A stretch of DNA of 64,000 nucleotides, from NCBI GenBank assembly GCA_903903985.1, contig CAIVAT010000057.1:1-64000 (forward strand), in the 5' to 3' direction. The notes under the pieces were generated by a model that saw nothing but the letters and a program-made list of their open reading frames with translations, did not search any database and had not been told where the DNA came from. This document shows, piece by piece, positions 17,717 through 26,711 of the stretch (its first letter is position 1; every line of letters starts with the position of its first letter). Origin of the DNA: an uncultured Bacteroidales bacterium (GTDB lineage: Bacteria > Bacteroidota > Bacteroidia > Bacteroidales > FEN-979). The translations under genes and the position numbers were made by a program.

Positions 17717-18577
17717 ATGGATCAATTTAGCCTTATAAAAAAGTTGAATTCTTGTTTAGACCATCGCAAAGTCATTATACTACATATAGAATGGCTGGAT
17801 GATCGGTTAGAAACAATATATTTTGAACCGTATCTTCTTGGGTGGAATTCTGATAGTCAATGGACTTTTCTTTATGGCTGGTATCATGAAAAAAATTGTC
17901 TGAATTTTATTCCTGTTCAATATATTGTATCTATTGAAGAAACTGAGGAATGGTTTTCAATTGACGAGAAAAATAAAGTCTTTTTCCTTCTGGAAAATGA
18001 GAAAAATAAGGTAATAAAAGTAAATTCGGAAGTCCATCTTGAAGACTTAACTGATCATGATGATGATGAAACTGATGATGAAGATAATGAAGGTGGTGAA
18101 GATGATGAAGAAAACAGGCCTGATTGTCCTTTTTGCAAGAAAGAGTATGATTGCGAACACCTGATGTTTGATTATGATTTATCATTTGGTGAATGCAAGG
18201 GAGGATGTTGTGAAGAACTGAATGAATTAAAGAATATCATGGGAGGTGCATTTGTAAAATTGCTTTCTCAAAAGAAAGCAGTCCATTTCTCTGATCATTA
18301 TCCACCTGATTCATTTAAAGATATTTGGTCGTACGCTTTAGAAACCTATAAGCCAAGGAAAAAGGTAATCTGTTTTGATTATGATAGTTTTATTCAACTG
18401 ATCGAACACCTAATTGATAACGAAATTGATGAGGAGTGTCATAAATTTAACTATGGAAGTGGTGGGGCACCTGGATTTGATTCAGCGATGGTGATTTGTT
18501 ATACTGCAAACCCAGTATCCGCATACAATTCGATGGCAACAATTATTAAAAAATACATAGAAGACATTCAAGAATAA
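17717..18577 (+). CDS. unknown acidic, Cys-rich protein with WYL-like N-terminus
   Basis: A 286-residue protein of unknown function. Residues about 1-85 (RKVIILHIEW, then YLLGW...WTFLYGWYHEKNCLNFIPVQYIVSI) resemble the WYL ligand-binding fold, though without a clear W-Y-L triplet. A very acidic linker (about residues 112-132) leads to a putative zinc site with CPFC near 136 and several further Cys and His residues (CEH, ECKGGCC). The ATG at 17717 is chosen over the TTG at 17699. The gene stands alone between two copies of a ~135-bp repeat, so it looks like an independently acquired cassette. A role in defence or toxin immunity is possible but unsupported by motif. Confidence 0.55.
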   Translation: MDQFSLIKKLNSCLDHRKVIILHIEWLDDRLETIYFEPYLLGWNSDSQWTFLYGWYHEKNCLNFIPVQYIVSIEETEEWFSIDEKNKVFFLLENEKNKVIKVNSEVHLEDLTDHDDDETDDEDNEGGEDDEENRPDCPFCKKEYDCEHLMFDYDLSFGECKGGCCEELNELKNIMGGAFVKLLSQKKAVHFSDHYPPDSFKDIWSYALETYKPRKKVICFDYDSFIQLIEHLIDNEIDEECHKFNYGSGGAPGFDSAMVICYTANPVSAYNSMATIIKKYIEDIQE

Positions 18578-18615
18578 GCTCATTTTTTATTTCTATCGTT
18601 CTTAATTTTTCTCTA

Positions 18616-18750
18616 TTGCATTAAGAGATTCCGCTGGGACGGAACGACAACCGGGATAGAACACCACGGTGCCAAAAACAATGCGCAGCTTCTGCTGAAA
18701 AAAGGTTCGGAATTGCTTTCGCTACTTCCCGGCTGTTTTTATTAGTGCAA
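18616..18750. repeat. foldable ~135-bp repeat, copy 2
   Basis: Direct-orientation partner of the copy at 17505-17638. The ends pair as TTGCATTAA / TTAGTGCAA. CCGGGATAG near 18651 can pair with CTACTTCCCGG at 18722-18732, the same stem as in copy 1 but with different bases, which suggests a conserved fold. It ends 16 bases before the MoxR gene. Confidence 0.75.
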
Positions 18751-18766
18751 TAATTCCTGATTGTAA

Positions 18767-20233
18767 ATGAATTATTACGCTATGAATAAAAGAAAGAAGT
18801 TTCTGAGGAACCTCAGCGTGTATGGTTTCGACCATGTTGAGCTGATCATCCTGGCATCTTTGATATCGGAAGATCCGCTCCTGCTGATCGGCAAGGCTGG
18901 AACCGGCAAGACTTACCTGCTCAACAGCATTTCAGAAGCGCTGAATCTGGAGCACCGGCACTACAACGCCAGTTTCCTCTCGTTCGACGACCTGGTCGGT
19001 TTTCCTTATCCTGACAGTGAAGGCAAAGAGATTTCGTTCCTGAGAACCCCGGCTACCATCTGGGAGGCGGAATCAGTGCTTATCGATGAGATCAGCCGGT
19101 GCAAACCCGAAGTCCAGAATAAATTTTTCTCCATCATCCATGAGAAAAAGATACAGGGCATTGATCTGCCTCACCTCCGTTACAGGTGGGCGGCCATGAA
19201 CCCTATTGTTTCGGAAGATTCCGATGCAGATGATTATTATGAAGGCAGCATCTCCCTCGACCAGGCACTTGCCGACCGGTTTGCCTTTATCGTCCAGGTT
19301 CCCGACTGGGACGAATTAACCATGGAAGAACAGGAACTGGTCATTTTCCCGGCAGGTGAGGGAAGTATCTCAGCATTTTCCGGCGAGCTGATCAGTTTGA
19401 TCAGTTCGTATCGGGCCAGGTTCCTTGAACAGATCAAAGCCCCGCCACAGGAAGTGATTACCTATTGCAGGATCATCAGCACGCTTCTGGGACAATCTGG
19501 TTTGCGGATTTCACCCAGGAGGGCGCGGCTATTGGCACGGAACTTCATCGCCATCTTCCTGGCTGCCGAAGCGACCGGTCGCCAGGTAAGAGAAGCAGGA
19601 AGAAGGAAACTGTATGAACTGGGGCTGACCTGGAGTATTCCGCAAAGGGCCTGGAAAACCACCATCCCCGCACATGTTGTCGCAGCAGCGCATGCCGAAT
19701 GCCTGCGGCTGGTTTTCTCAAAGGATCTGAAAGAACGATGGCTTTCCGAGTTCCTGATGGTTCCCTCACTCGCTTCCAAGATTGGCATGCTGTTAGATGA
19801 TGATGTGCCTCGGGAGATCAAGAGCCTGGCCGTTCTCCAGTTCATCAGGCAGGACAGCACCGCGAGGGCGGGAATTTTTGCCTTCGCCATGCAACCCCTG
19901 CTGGAGGCATACAGTGTTCTGGATGAAGAAAGCCTGGAAGAGCTGACGGAAATTGCCATCAGCATCATGAAGGTTGACGGGGAAATGGCCTGGAGAGAGC
20001 CGCTCAGTCAAAACACCCAACACCCTTATTGGGCAAAATGTGTGCAGTACCTCGACACCATTCCCGATGAACTCAAAATGAGGAAAACCAGGGCAAAACA
20101 GTTGTTCCTTTACCTGGTGTGCAAAAATGTGCCGGTCATTGAACCAGAATTGGTTGAACAGGAACTGACGGAATGTTTCCGGGACCTGGGCAAATACCTT
20201 CCGTTTATAAATAAGCCGGATGAACGCCTTTGA
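18767..20233 (+). CDS. MoxR-family AAA+ ATPase
   Basis: A 488-residue MoxR/RavA-type ATPase. The Walker A GKAGTGKT is at about residues 42-49, the Walker B SVLIDEISR near 102-110, sensor-1 AAMNP near 145, and the arginine-finger-type ADRFAF near 168. MoxR ATPases usually partner with VWA-domain proteins as chaperone-like remodelling complexes; such a VWA gene lies two genes downstream. It is the first gene of an overlapping four-gene unit. The start could be ATG 18767 or ATG 18782; neither has a clear Shine-Dalgarno. The G+C content is higher than in the preceding McrBC cassettes, so this operon probably has a separate origin. Confidence 0.85.
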   Translation: MNYYAMNKRKKFLRNLSVYGFDHVELIILASLISEDPLLLIGKAGTGKTYLLNSISEALNLEHRHYNASFLSFDDLVGFPYPDSEGKEISFLRTPATIWEAESVLIDEISRCKPEVQNKFFSIIHEKKIQGIDLPHLRYRWAAMNPIVSEDSDADDYYEGSISLDQALADRFAFIVQVPDWDELTMEEQELVIFPAGEGSISAFSGELISLISSYRARFLEQIKAPPQEVITYCRIISTLLGQSGLRISPRRARLLARNFIAIFLAAEATGRQVREAGRRKLYELGLTWSIPQRAWKTTIPAHVVAAAHAECLRLVFSKDLKERWLSEFLMVPSLASKIGMLLDDDVPREIKSLAVLQFIRQDSTARAGIFAFAMQPLLEAYSVLDEESLEELTEIAISIMKVDGEMAWREPLSQNTQHPYWAKCVQYLDTIPDELKMRKTRAKQLFLYLVCKNVPVIEPELVEQELTECFRDLGKYLPFINKPDERL

Positions 20234-20687
20234 AGAACATATTCAGACCCCGGGCTGCTCTACCCTGCTGAACAACATGGGTGGTCCAACCTCCCGGGCC
20301 AGGACTGAGAAAATAAAATCGAGCCTTTTCGATATCCCGGGGATAGGCTGCACGCGGGAAATGCACATGCTGGATGTTCCCCGCGACGTTGTGGATATCG
20401 AGCACTGGCTCCTTGCCATTGCCCTTGTGCTGAATTGGAACACACTAGAGGAGGCGCTGCCCCACCTGGATCTGCCGGCTGGCCGTTGGATGATCTTCCC
20501 GTCGGAAGGCAACCCGGCGCCTTTTAAATCTTTACTGACCCGGAAATTAAGAAGTGGGATCATTCTGTCAAAATGCAATAAAAGTCATTATTCCCCCGAC
20601 TCCCCGATGATCTTCACAAAATCCAGGCTGGAACGGAAAATAGAGATGGTGAGGATTAATTTAAACGGCTATTATGAAATGGACTGA
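20220..20687 (+). CDS. unknown protein between MoxR and VWA genes
   Basis: A 155-residue soluble protein with no recognised family. It contains a HWLLAIALVLNW helix near residue 62 and a basic C-terminal third. It overlaps the MoxR gene by 14 bp and the VWA gene by 14 bp in different frames, a tight arrangement that strongly supports it being real and functionally tied to both. It may be an adaptor of the MoxR-VWA complex, which is inference. Confidence 0.65.
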   Translation: MNAFEEHIQTPGCSTLLNNMGGPTSRARTEKIKSSLFDIPGIGCTREMHMLDVPRDVVDIEHWLLAIALVLNWNTLEEALPHLDLPAGRWMIFPSEGNPAPFKSLLTRKLRSGIILSKCNKSHYSPDSPMIFTKSRLERKIEMVRINLNGYYEMD

Positions 20688-21960
20688 AAAACAGGTAAGG
20701 TATATTGTTCAGGATATGGCTTCGGAAAATGCGCTGGCCTGCCGGGCGCTCTTCGAAATCTCGGAAGTGGTGTTTACGGAGAAAGTGAGAACGATGGCGG
20801 TTACGCTTTCCCAAAACCCGGTGTTGCATATCAACCTTGAATTTTGTTCCGAATATCTTGAAAGTGAAAATGATGTCAAAGCTGTTCTGTTGCATGAATT
20901 TCTGCATGTTTTGCTATTGCATACAGAGAAATATTCAAACATTGATCCTTTACTCAACATCGCCCTCGATGCCATAATTAATGCCATTATCTACCGGTAT
21001 AAAGGGATGGATTATGCAGAATTCTTCGTGCGCTTTTATAAATGGGAAAAGATAACGTTCCTGCTAAGACCACGCGGGTATGATAATGCCCTTGAAAAGG
21101 AGTGGATGGATATTCACGACAGTATATATAAAGGGAACTATTGTGCCGACGACCTTTATGAGTTGCTCGACTACCTGAGAAAAAAGGCAGGAGCCGAAAA
21201 TTATATCGAGGTTTTCCTGCTTGGTGATCATTCAGACCACGTCATTTCTTCTAAAATGAAGAAGGTACTGGATGGTATCATGAAAAAAATGGATGGTACG
21301 CTTATCTGGAATAACCCGGTCAGCCGTGGGGCGGGAGAAAAACTTTCCATAGAGGATGAACAGGTCAGGAAATTTAAAAACAGGAGGTGGCAGCACACCA
21401 CTATGACGATCCTTGAAAAATGCCTGCTGCCCGACAACAGGATAAAAACAGCAGATACAAGCCATGAGGTCATGATGCCGGTTCTCAGCTCATCTGACAG
21501 AAGGGCCATGGCCCGGTTTAAATACAGCGGCATGGTCCCCTTTTCAAAGAACGAAAGCATCGTCAGGGTTGCGAAGGAGCAGGCCGTGGTTTATCTCGAT
21601 GTCAGCGGATCGATGAGCGAAGAGATTGATGATCTTATCTCCCTGCTTCATTTTTTTCGCGCCCACATCCATATGCCGCTATACGTGTTTTCGGGAGAGG
21701 TTACCGAAGCAACCTTTAAAAATGGCCGGCTGGTCTATGGAACCTGTTACGGCACCAGGATTGGGCCGGTTTTTGAACACATCCGTAAAAACAGGATCCG
21801 CAAAAGCCTTATTGTTTCAGATGGCTATGTTGAAAAGATCACCCCAAGTATGACAAACGGGCTGGTGAAAGGGAACATCCATGTGCTGATCAGTTCAGGC
21901 GGCAACCCGGAAGAGTTTGAACAGGCCGGTATCAACTGGTCACAATTGGACAAAAAGTAA
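20674..21960 (+). CDS. HExxH-VWA protein (DUF2201-like)
   Basis: A 428-residue protein with two parts. The N-terminal part carries HEFLH at residues 74-78 inside LLHEFLHVLLLH, the zinc-metallopeptidase-like motif of the VWA-associated DUF2201 domain. The C-terminal part is a compact von Willebrand A domain with an intact MIDAS, YLDVSGSMSE, near residues 307-316. The family commonly sits beside a MoxR ATPase, as here. The pair probably forms a metal-dependent remodelling or proteolytic complex. It overlaps the unknown gene upstream and is followed after 27 bases by the SAM-synthetase homologue. No signal peptide is seen, so it acts in the cytoplasm. Confidence 0.8.
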   Translation: MKWTEKQVRYIVQDMASENALACRALFEISEVVFTEKVRTMAVTLSQNPVLHINLEFCSEYLESENDVKAVLLHEFLHVLLLHTEKYSNIDPLLNIALDAIINAIIYRYKGMDYAEFFVRFYKWEKITFLLRPRGYDNALEKEWMDIHDSIYKGNYCADDLYELLDYLRKKAGAENYIEVFLLGDHSDHVISSKMKKVLDGIMKKMDGTLIWNNPVSRGAGEKLSIEDEQVRKFKNRRWQHTTMTILEKCLLPDNRIKTADTSHEVMMPVLSSSDRRAMARFKYSGMVPFSKNESIVRVAKEQAVVYLDVSGSMSEEIDDLISLLHFFRAHIHMPLYVFSGEVTEATFKNGRLVYGTCYGTRIGPVFEHIRKNRIRKSLIVSDGYVEKITPSMTNGLVKGNIHVLISSGGNPEEFEQAGINWSQLDKK

Positions 21961-21987
21961 ATCAGACATGAAGTAACAGGTAAAGCT

Positions 21988-23088
21988 ATGAGAAGATATT
22001 CAGAGGTTGTATTGAACGGGCATCCGGATAAGTTTTGCGACATCCTTGCCGACAGGATTATAAGGCATGCATATAAGACAGATCCGGAAGCCTACACACA
22101 GGTGGAGGTTTCAGTATGGTCTGACCAGCTGTTTTTCACGGGGGGAGTCGCAACCAGGGAACGGCTGGCCCTGGATTTGAAGAAGCTCATCATCGAAACA
22201 GGGGATGAGATCGGTTACACCCGCAATAACCATATTGATGCCAGTCAATATAAGATCTCTGATCATATTTGCTGGATGACCGACGATCCCGGGAAGTGGT
22301 CGGGTTTTGTCAATGACCAGGCCATCGTGATCGGTTATGCCGGGTACGATATGAAAACCGGGTTCCTTCCCCCTGAACACTACGCTTCTTGGTTCTTCAG
22401 GGAAAAGATCATTATGGAACTAAAGTCAGGAAATTTGCAGGAACAGGGCCCCGATGGCAAGATCCTTGTGATGATGGATGAAAATGGCGATGAATGGCGC
22501 ATCAAAACCTTCCTGCTTACTCTCCAGTTGCAGGAGAATTGTTCATTTACCGATTTTACGTTTGCCTGCAACAAAGCATGCCAGGTTGCCTTTGTGCAAT
22601 TGCAGCAAGCCGATGTCCGTTGGAAAGGAGACTGGAAAGACATCCAGGTGCTGATCAACCCGAACGGTCCCCTGGTGAATGGCGGCAGTGACGGGGACAA
22701 TGGCCAGACCGGCCGGAAACTGGTGATGGATTATTATGGCCCAAGGATCCCGTTAGGAGGTGGTGCCCTCTATGGGAAGGACCTTACTCACATTGACCGA
22801 TTAGGGTCCTATGCGGCTCGCAAATATGCCCTTGAATTGATGGCCCTTGGGGCAAAAGAAGCCATGATCACTATTTGCTATGCACCGGGGATGAATGTCC
22901 CGCTCGATATTACGCTGAGAACCGATATCAAGCCACATGTTGACCCTTATAGCTTTTTTGATTTCAATGAGATGCGCAGTCTAATCAACTGCAATGATCT
23001 CTCTTATGATTTGGATAAGCTTGGGTCGTTTTATAATTCTCAACTATCTTTTAATAACCCAGGTAATGTTCAAAGAAGAAACCAATGA
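21988..23088 (+). CDS. divergent S-adenosylmethionine synthetase homologue
   Basis: A 366-residue MetK-family protein. The landmarks are GHPDKFCD at residues 11-18, GGSDGDNGQTGRK at about 232-244 (family form GGPxGDxGLTGRK), and GGGALYGKD near 258-266 followed by IDR. Most catalytic residues of E. coli MetK can be matched (His of HPDK, the RK pair, Lys of GKD, the later Asp), but the Lys in the family's KDPSKVD is replaced by His (KDLTHID). The sequence is clearly shorter and more divergent than usual Bacteroidota MetK (over 400 residues), so it is probably a paralogue, not the housekeeping enzyme. It may make SAM or a related compound for the MoxR-VWA operon. Confidence 0.75.
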   Translation: MRRYSEVVLNGHPDKFCDILADRIIRHAYKTDPEAYTQVEVSVWSDQLFFTGGVATRERLALDLKKLIIETGDEIGYTRNNHIDASQYKISDHICWMTDDPGKWSGFVNDQAIVIGYAGYDMKTGFLPPEHYASWFFREKIIMELKSGNLQEQGPDGKILVMMDENGDEWRIKTFLLTLQLQENCSFTDFTFACNKACQVAFVQLQQADVRWKGDWKDIQVLINPNGPLVNGGSDGDNGQTGRKLVMDYYGPRIPLGGGALYGKDLTHIDRLGSYAARKYALELMALGAKEAMITICYAPGMNVPLDITLRTDIKPHVDPYSFFDFNEMRSLINCNDLSYDLDKLGSFYNSQLSFNNPGNVQRRNQ

Positions 23089-23149
23089 GTTTAAGTCTGA
23101 AAAACATCAAAAAAATCTTTTGGGTACTCATTTGGGTACCCAAAAAAGA

Positions 23150-23174
23150 AAAACCCACGACTGGCGTGGGTTTT
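23150..23174. terminator. bidirectional intrinsic terminator
   Basis: The stem CCCACG/CGTGGG with a 5-base loop is flanked by A-rich and T-rich tracts on both sides. It can end the MetK operon on the plus strand and, with the longer T run, the tRNA-Leu transcript on the minus strand. Confidence 0.8.
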
Positions 23175-23187
23175 AGAGGTGTTTTTG

Positions 23188-23271
23188 TACCCGGAGCCGG
23201 AATCGAACCGGCACGAACTTGCATTCATTGGTTTTTGAGACCAACGCGTCTACCTATTCCGCCATCCGGGC
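23188..23271 (-). tRNA. tRNA-Leu (anticodon CAA)
   Basis: The 84-nt minus-strand sequence folds as a class II tRNA. The acceptor GCCCGGA pairs with TCCGGGT (G-U first pair), discriminator A. The D arm contains TGGCGGAATAGGTAGACGC, the anticodon stem TTGGT/ACCAA encloses the loop CTCAAAA giving anticodon CAA, there is a short variable arm, and the T loop is GGTTCGATTCC. CCA is not encoded. Its 3' end faces the accessory island to the left, the usual side for integration. Confidence 0.95.
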
Positions 23272-23642
23272 AGTTGTTCCGGCCTGTTTTTAGTTGAAGA
23301 CCGGCTTGGGGTAAACAAGGGTGCAAAAATACCATTTTTTTTTCAGCATCCAACTGCTGATGGTTTATTTCAACCAACCTTTTTGTCATCCTCAGTTCTC
23401 CGAGTCTGTCGTGACAAATCACCAAAATGTTGATCTCTCCGGCAGGTTTGTTTTTTTGTGCCTGAAAAACACTACCTTTCCCACGAAATCCTCCGGGCGG
23501 AGTAAAAAGAAAATATTTTATAAAGATGCACGCAGATTTTTGATTTTCAGGCCAATTCATTCTTGCTGATTTAAAAAAACCAGGGAGGACCCTTATTCTT
23601 GCCACTTTTTAGCCTGTTTGAGGATTGGGGTCAAATTACACT
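23272..23642. other. intergenic region between tRNA and kinase
   Basis: About 370 bases with no credible gene. ORFs here are in low-complexity sequence without family features. A small CTCCG/CGGAG hairpin near 23489-23501 is the only structure noted. Promoters for the tRNA (minus) and the kinase (plus) should lie here but no clear box was identified. Confidence 0.35.
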
Positions 23643-26600
23643 ATGTCGCGTCAGATTTTTTACCGGGTGGTTTTGATGCTACTTTTAATATTCGCGCCAT
23701 TCCTGATGCCTGCGCAGGAACAGGCGATGCATTTCTCCCGGCTAACTCGTGAAAATGGATTGCCATCCAATCGTGTCCGTTGTGTAATTCAGGATTTCCA
23801 GGGTTATATATGGATCGGAACAGATAACGGACTGGTAAGGTTCGATGGTCGAAATACCACGGTATTCAGACCCGACCGGAATGATACCTCCTCCGTGGTC
23901 GACATCTGCTTCGATGCCTTGTTGCAAACACGCGATTCATTGCTGTTGATCGGAACGATCGACGGCCTCTCCGTATATGATCCATTTACAAAAAGATTTA
24001 CCAATTACTCCATTTATCGCAAGGGTAAAGCCTGGTTTCCTGTAAAAAATATTGTCTGTTTATTTGAGGATGCAAATGGCAGTATCTGGATCGGTACCGA
24101 AAACGGGCTGGTGCATATGCACAAGAATCCGGTCAGGTTCGACGCTTATCCACTTAGAAAAAGCGAACAAAATATTGACAGGGAATATCAATTTAACTTT
24201 ATTACCAGCATTATCCAGGATCCCAGGGATAAGGACAAATTGCTCATTGCAACCCTGGGTGGGTTGCTTCAGTTTGATAAGAGAAATAACACGGTCACCC
24301 GTGATTATAAAAAAATCATCAATAACATGACTGGCATCATCGCACTCAACCTGGATGCCGGCCGTTACCTTTGGAGCTGTGGTTGGGGAGTGGGATTGAA
24401 TTGCCTTGACCTGAAAACCGAAAAGTGGCAGGAATATCCGTATGATGCACAAACACCGATCAGCATTGTGGGCATTACAAAAAAAAACCAGGATGAATTC
24501 TGGCTGGCGACTATTGATCACGGGCTTGGAATTTTTAAAAAATCTGATCACTCTTTCAAATTCCATCAAAAATTCGCAGATGAAGAAAAATCATTGTTCC
24601 CCGGTTTGGTGGGAATAAAATACCTGAACAATAAAAAGGATCTCTGGATCCTCAGTGATGATGGGATCTATATCATGGACATGCGATTTCAATCCTTCCG
24701 GAATGTTGACATTCCCTTTGAGAACAAGTCTATCAACACTTTTTTCAGGGACTGTGAAACAGGACATTTATATGTTGGGGCCACGGCTTGTAATGGTCTT
24801 TTCGACTGGAATGAAAAAGAGAAAAGCTGGAGCATCATTCCTCCCGCCAGGTATCCCGGAAAAAACGGACTCAGCATCCTCACCCTTTACAAGGATTCAC
24901 ATTCAAGGCTGTGGCTTGGAACAGTATCAGGACTCTGGGTTTTTGACCCGGTCGGCCATGTGCTAAAAATGTTCCGGACACCTGCTGGCAAACCTTTGCC
25001 ATTGAAAGATCCCCGCGTATATGCCATCATGGAGGACGACCGGTTCAATTTATGGATCGGGACACGGAGCGAGGGTGTCATTAAAATCGACTCCTCGCGA
25101 ACCCGTTTCACTCATTATCAGTACAACCCACAGGACCCTTTCAGCTTCATCGATGGTGGCCGGTGCGGGACCATCTGTTCCGATAAATTCAAGAACATCT
25201 GGATTGCCACCGACAATGGCGTGAGCATCTTTGACCCTGAAAAAAATCGTTTCCGAAACGATCTCATGGATTCACTGCTTGAATTCGGGGTGACCAAACG
25301 CTGGATCAATGGCATCGTACGCGACACCCTCGGAAGGATGTGGATGATCGCCGACGCAGCGGGTTTGCTTCGCGTTGAACTTGCGGAAAACGGACACTTC
25401 CGGTTTAAACTGTTTGACAAGTCAAACGGGCTGAACAATCCAACAACCGGCAGGATGACCATGGATGCAAATGGTGGCATCTGGATGATCAATTACGGGC
25501 TTCTTTACGTCAATCCCTATGATGAATCGTTCCACCTTTTCGATGAACACAACGGACTCAGCCGGCCATTGAGTTTTGATGAAAGTCTTTATACGGATCC
25601 TGATGGAAATATTTATATTGGCAGTAAGGGTGGGTTTGAAACAAAAAACATCCGTGATCTCGATTTTACCCCTTTGACCATCAAACTTCTGATTGAATCA
25701 CTGGAGATTAACGGGAAGGATGTTCCCCTGGGGAAAATTACTGATGTGGAACATCCGTACATCCTCGGTGCAGATCAGAACAATTTGTTATTCCGATACA
25801 CCGGCATCTGTTTCCAGGATGTTGAACAAATCCTGTTCCGGTATAAACTGGAGGGTTATGACCGCGACTGGATCATGGCTGGAACCGGACGAGAAGCGCG
25901 ATACACCAACCTGCCCCCGGGAAAATACAGGTTTATCTTCCAGGTATCAAACCGGGGAGTCTGGCTTTCGCAGGAGTCCTCGATGTGGATAGGCATCCGT
26001 CCGTTTTTTTGGAAAACGTGGTGGTTTATTTCCCTGGTCATCCTCATTTCCGGATTTGTCCTCTTCAGCATTTACCGATACAAGGTCAGGGAAATTCTCC
26101 GGCTTGAACGACTGAGAACCCGCATTGCCAGAGATCTCCACGATGATGTCGGTTCCACCCTGAGCAGCATCTCCATCCTCAGCGACATCCTGGTCCATCA
26201 GGCTGAAAATCCGCAAACGGTAAGGATGCTGGGCACCATTGGTACCAACGCACATAAAATGCTGGAAAAGATCGACGATATTGTATGGGTCGTTAATCCG
26301 ACAAATGATAAATTCCAGAACCTCGGGCTGCGCATCCGTGAATTCGCAATCCCCCTCTTTGAATCCAAAAACATCCGGTCCGAAATCCGCTTTGATAAAC
26401 AGATGAACACTTTGCAACTGTCGATGGAGGCCAGGAGGAATATTTACCTGATCGCCAAGGAGGCCATCAACAATGCCATCAAATATTCCGAATGCAAATC
26501 GGTGAAAATATTATTCCGGCAGGAGCATCCGGGCCTCATTATGGAGATCATTGATGATGGAAAAGGATTTAATCCGGAGGTACTAACATCCCGTAACGGG

Positions 26601-26711
26601 ATTAAAAACATGAAACTGAGGGCCAGTCAAATCTATTCGGTGATCGAAATCAACTCGGTTCCCGGCGAAGGGACGCAGATCATTTTGGCGGTGAATCTGA
26701 AAAAAACGTGA
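23643..26711 (+). CDS. propeller-type sensor histidine kinase (NarL-family HisKA_3)
   Basis: A 1022-residue membrane sensor. A signal sequence or first TM (about residues 5-24) leads into a long periplasmic region of repeated Reg_prop blades (the motif form WIGTxxGL occurs many times between about 45 and 640), a Y_Y_Y domain (about 690-775, ending with LPPGKYRF), one TM near 790-815, then HisKA_3 with RDLHDDVGSTLSS (phospho-His near residue 833) and a HATPase with NAIKYS and DDGKGF. This resembles hybrid two-component sensors but lacks the fused receiver and AraC domains; the LuxR-type regulator is a separate gene next door. ATG 23643 is preferred to the upstream opening because it starts the signal sequence. 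Confidence 0.9.
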   Translation: MSRQIFYRVVLMLLLIFAPFLMPAQEQAMHFSRLTRENGLPSNRVRCVIQDFQGYIWIGTDNGLVRFDGRNTTVFRPDRNDTSSVVDICFDALLQTRDSLLLIGTIDGLSVYDPFTKRFTNYSIYRKGKAWFPVKNIVCLFEDANGSIWIGTENGLVHMHKNPVRFDAYPLRKSEQNIDREYQFNFITSIIQDPRDKDKLLIATLGGLLQFDKRNNTVTRDYKKIINNMTGIIALNLDAGRYLWSCGWGVGLNCLDLKTEKWQEYPYDAQTPISIVGITKKNQDEFWLATIDHGLGIFKKSDHSFKFHQKFADEEKSLFPGLVGIKYLNNKKDLWILSDDGIYIMDMRFQSFRNVDIPFENKSINTFFRDCETGHLYVGATACNGLFDWNEKEKSWSIIPPARYPGKNGLSILTLYKDSHSRLWLGTVSGLWVFDPVGHVLKMFRTPAGKPLPLKDPRVYAIMEDDRFNLWIGTRSEGVIKIDSSRTRFTHYQYNPQDPFSFIDGGRCGTICSDKFKNIWIATDNGVSIFDPEKNRFRNDLMDSLLEFGVTKRWINGIVRDTLGRMWMIADAAGLLRVELAENGHFRFKLFDKSNGLNNPTTGRMTMDANGGIWMINYGLLYVNPYDESFHLFDEHNGLSRPLSFDESLYTDPDGNIYIGSKGGFETKNIRDLDFTPLTIKLLIESLEINGKDVPLGKITDVEHPYILGADQNNLLFRYTGICFQDVEQILFRYKLEGYDRDWIMAGTGREARYTNLPPGKYRFIFQVSNRGVWLSQESSMWIGIRPFFWKTWWFISLVILISGFVLFSIYRYKVREILRLERLRTRIARDLHDDVGSTLSSISILSDILVHQAENPQTVRMLGTIGTNAHKMLEKIDDIVWVVNPTNDKFQNLGLRIREFAIPLFESKNIRSEIRFDKQMNTLQLSMEARRNIYLIAKEAINNAIKYSECKSVKILFRQEHPGLIMEIIDDGKGFNPEVLTSRNGIKNMKLRASQIYSVIEINSVPGEGTQIILAVNLKKT

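Noticed and set aside
17505-18750. Classical integron attC cassette
   Set aside because: The repeats fold and flank a gene but lack the RYYYAAC/GTTRRRY core boxes, and no integron integrase is visible.
20243-20578. Minus-strand ORF opposite the 155-residue gene
   Set aside because: The plus-strand gene fits an overlapping operon on both sides; the antisense frame has no such support.
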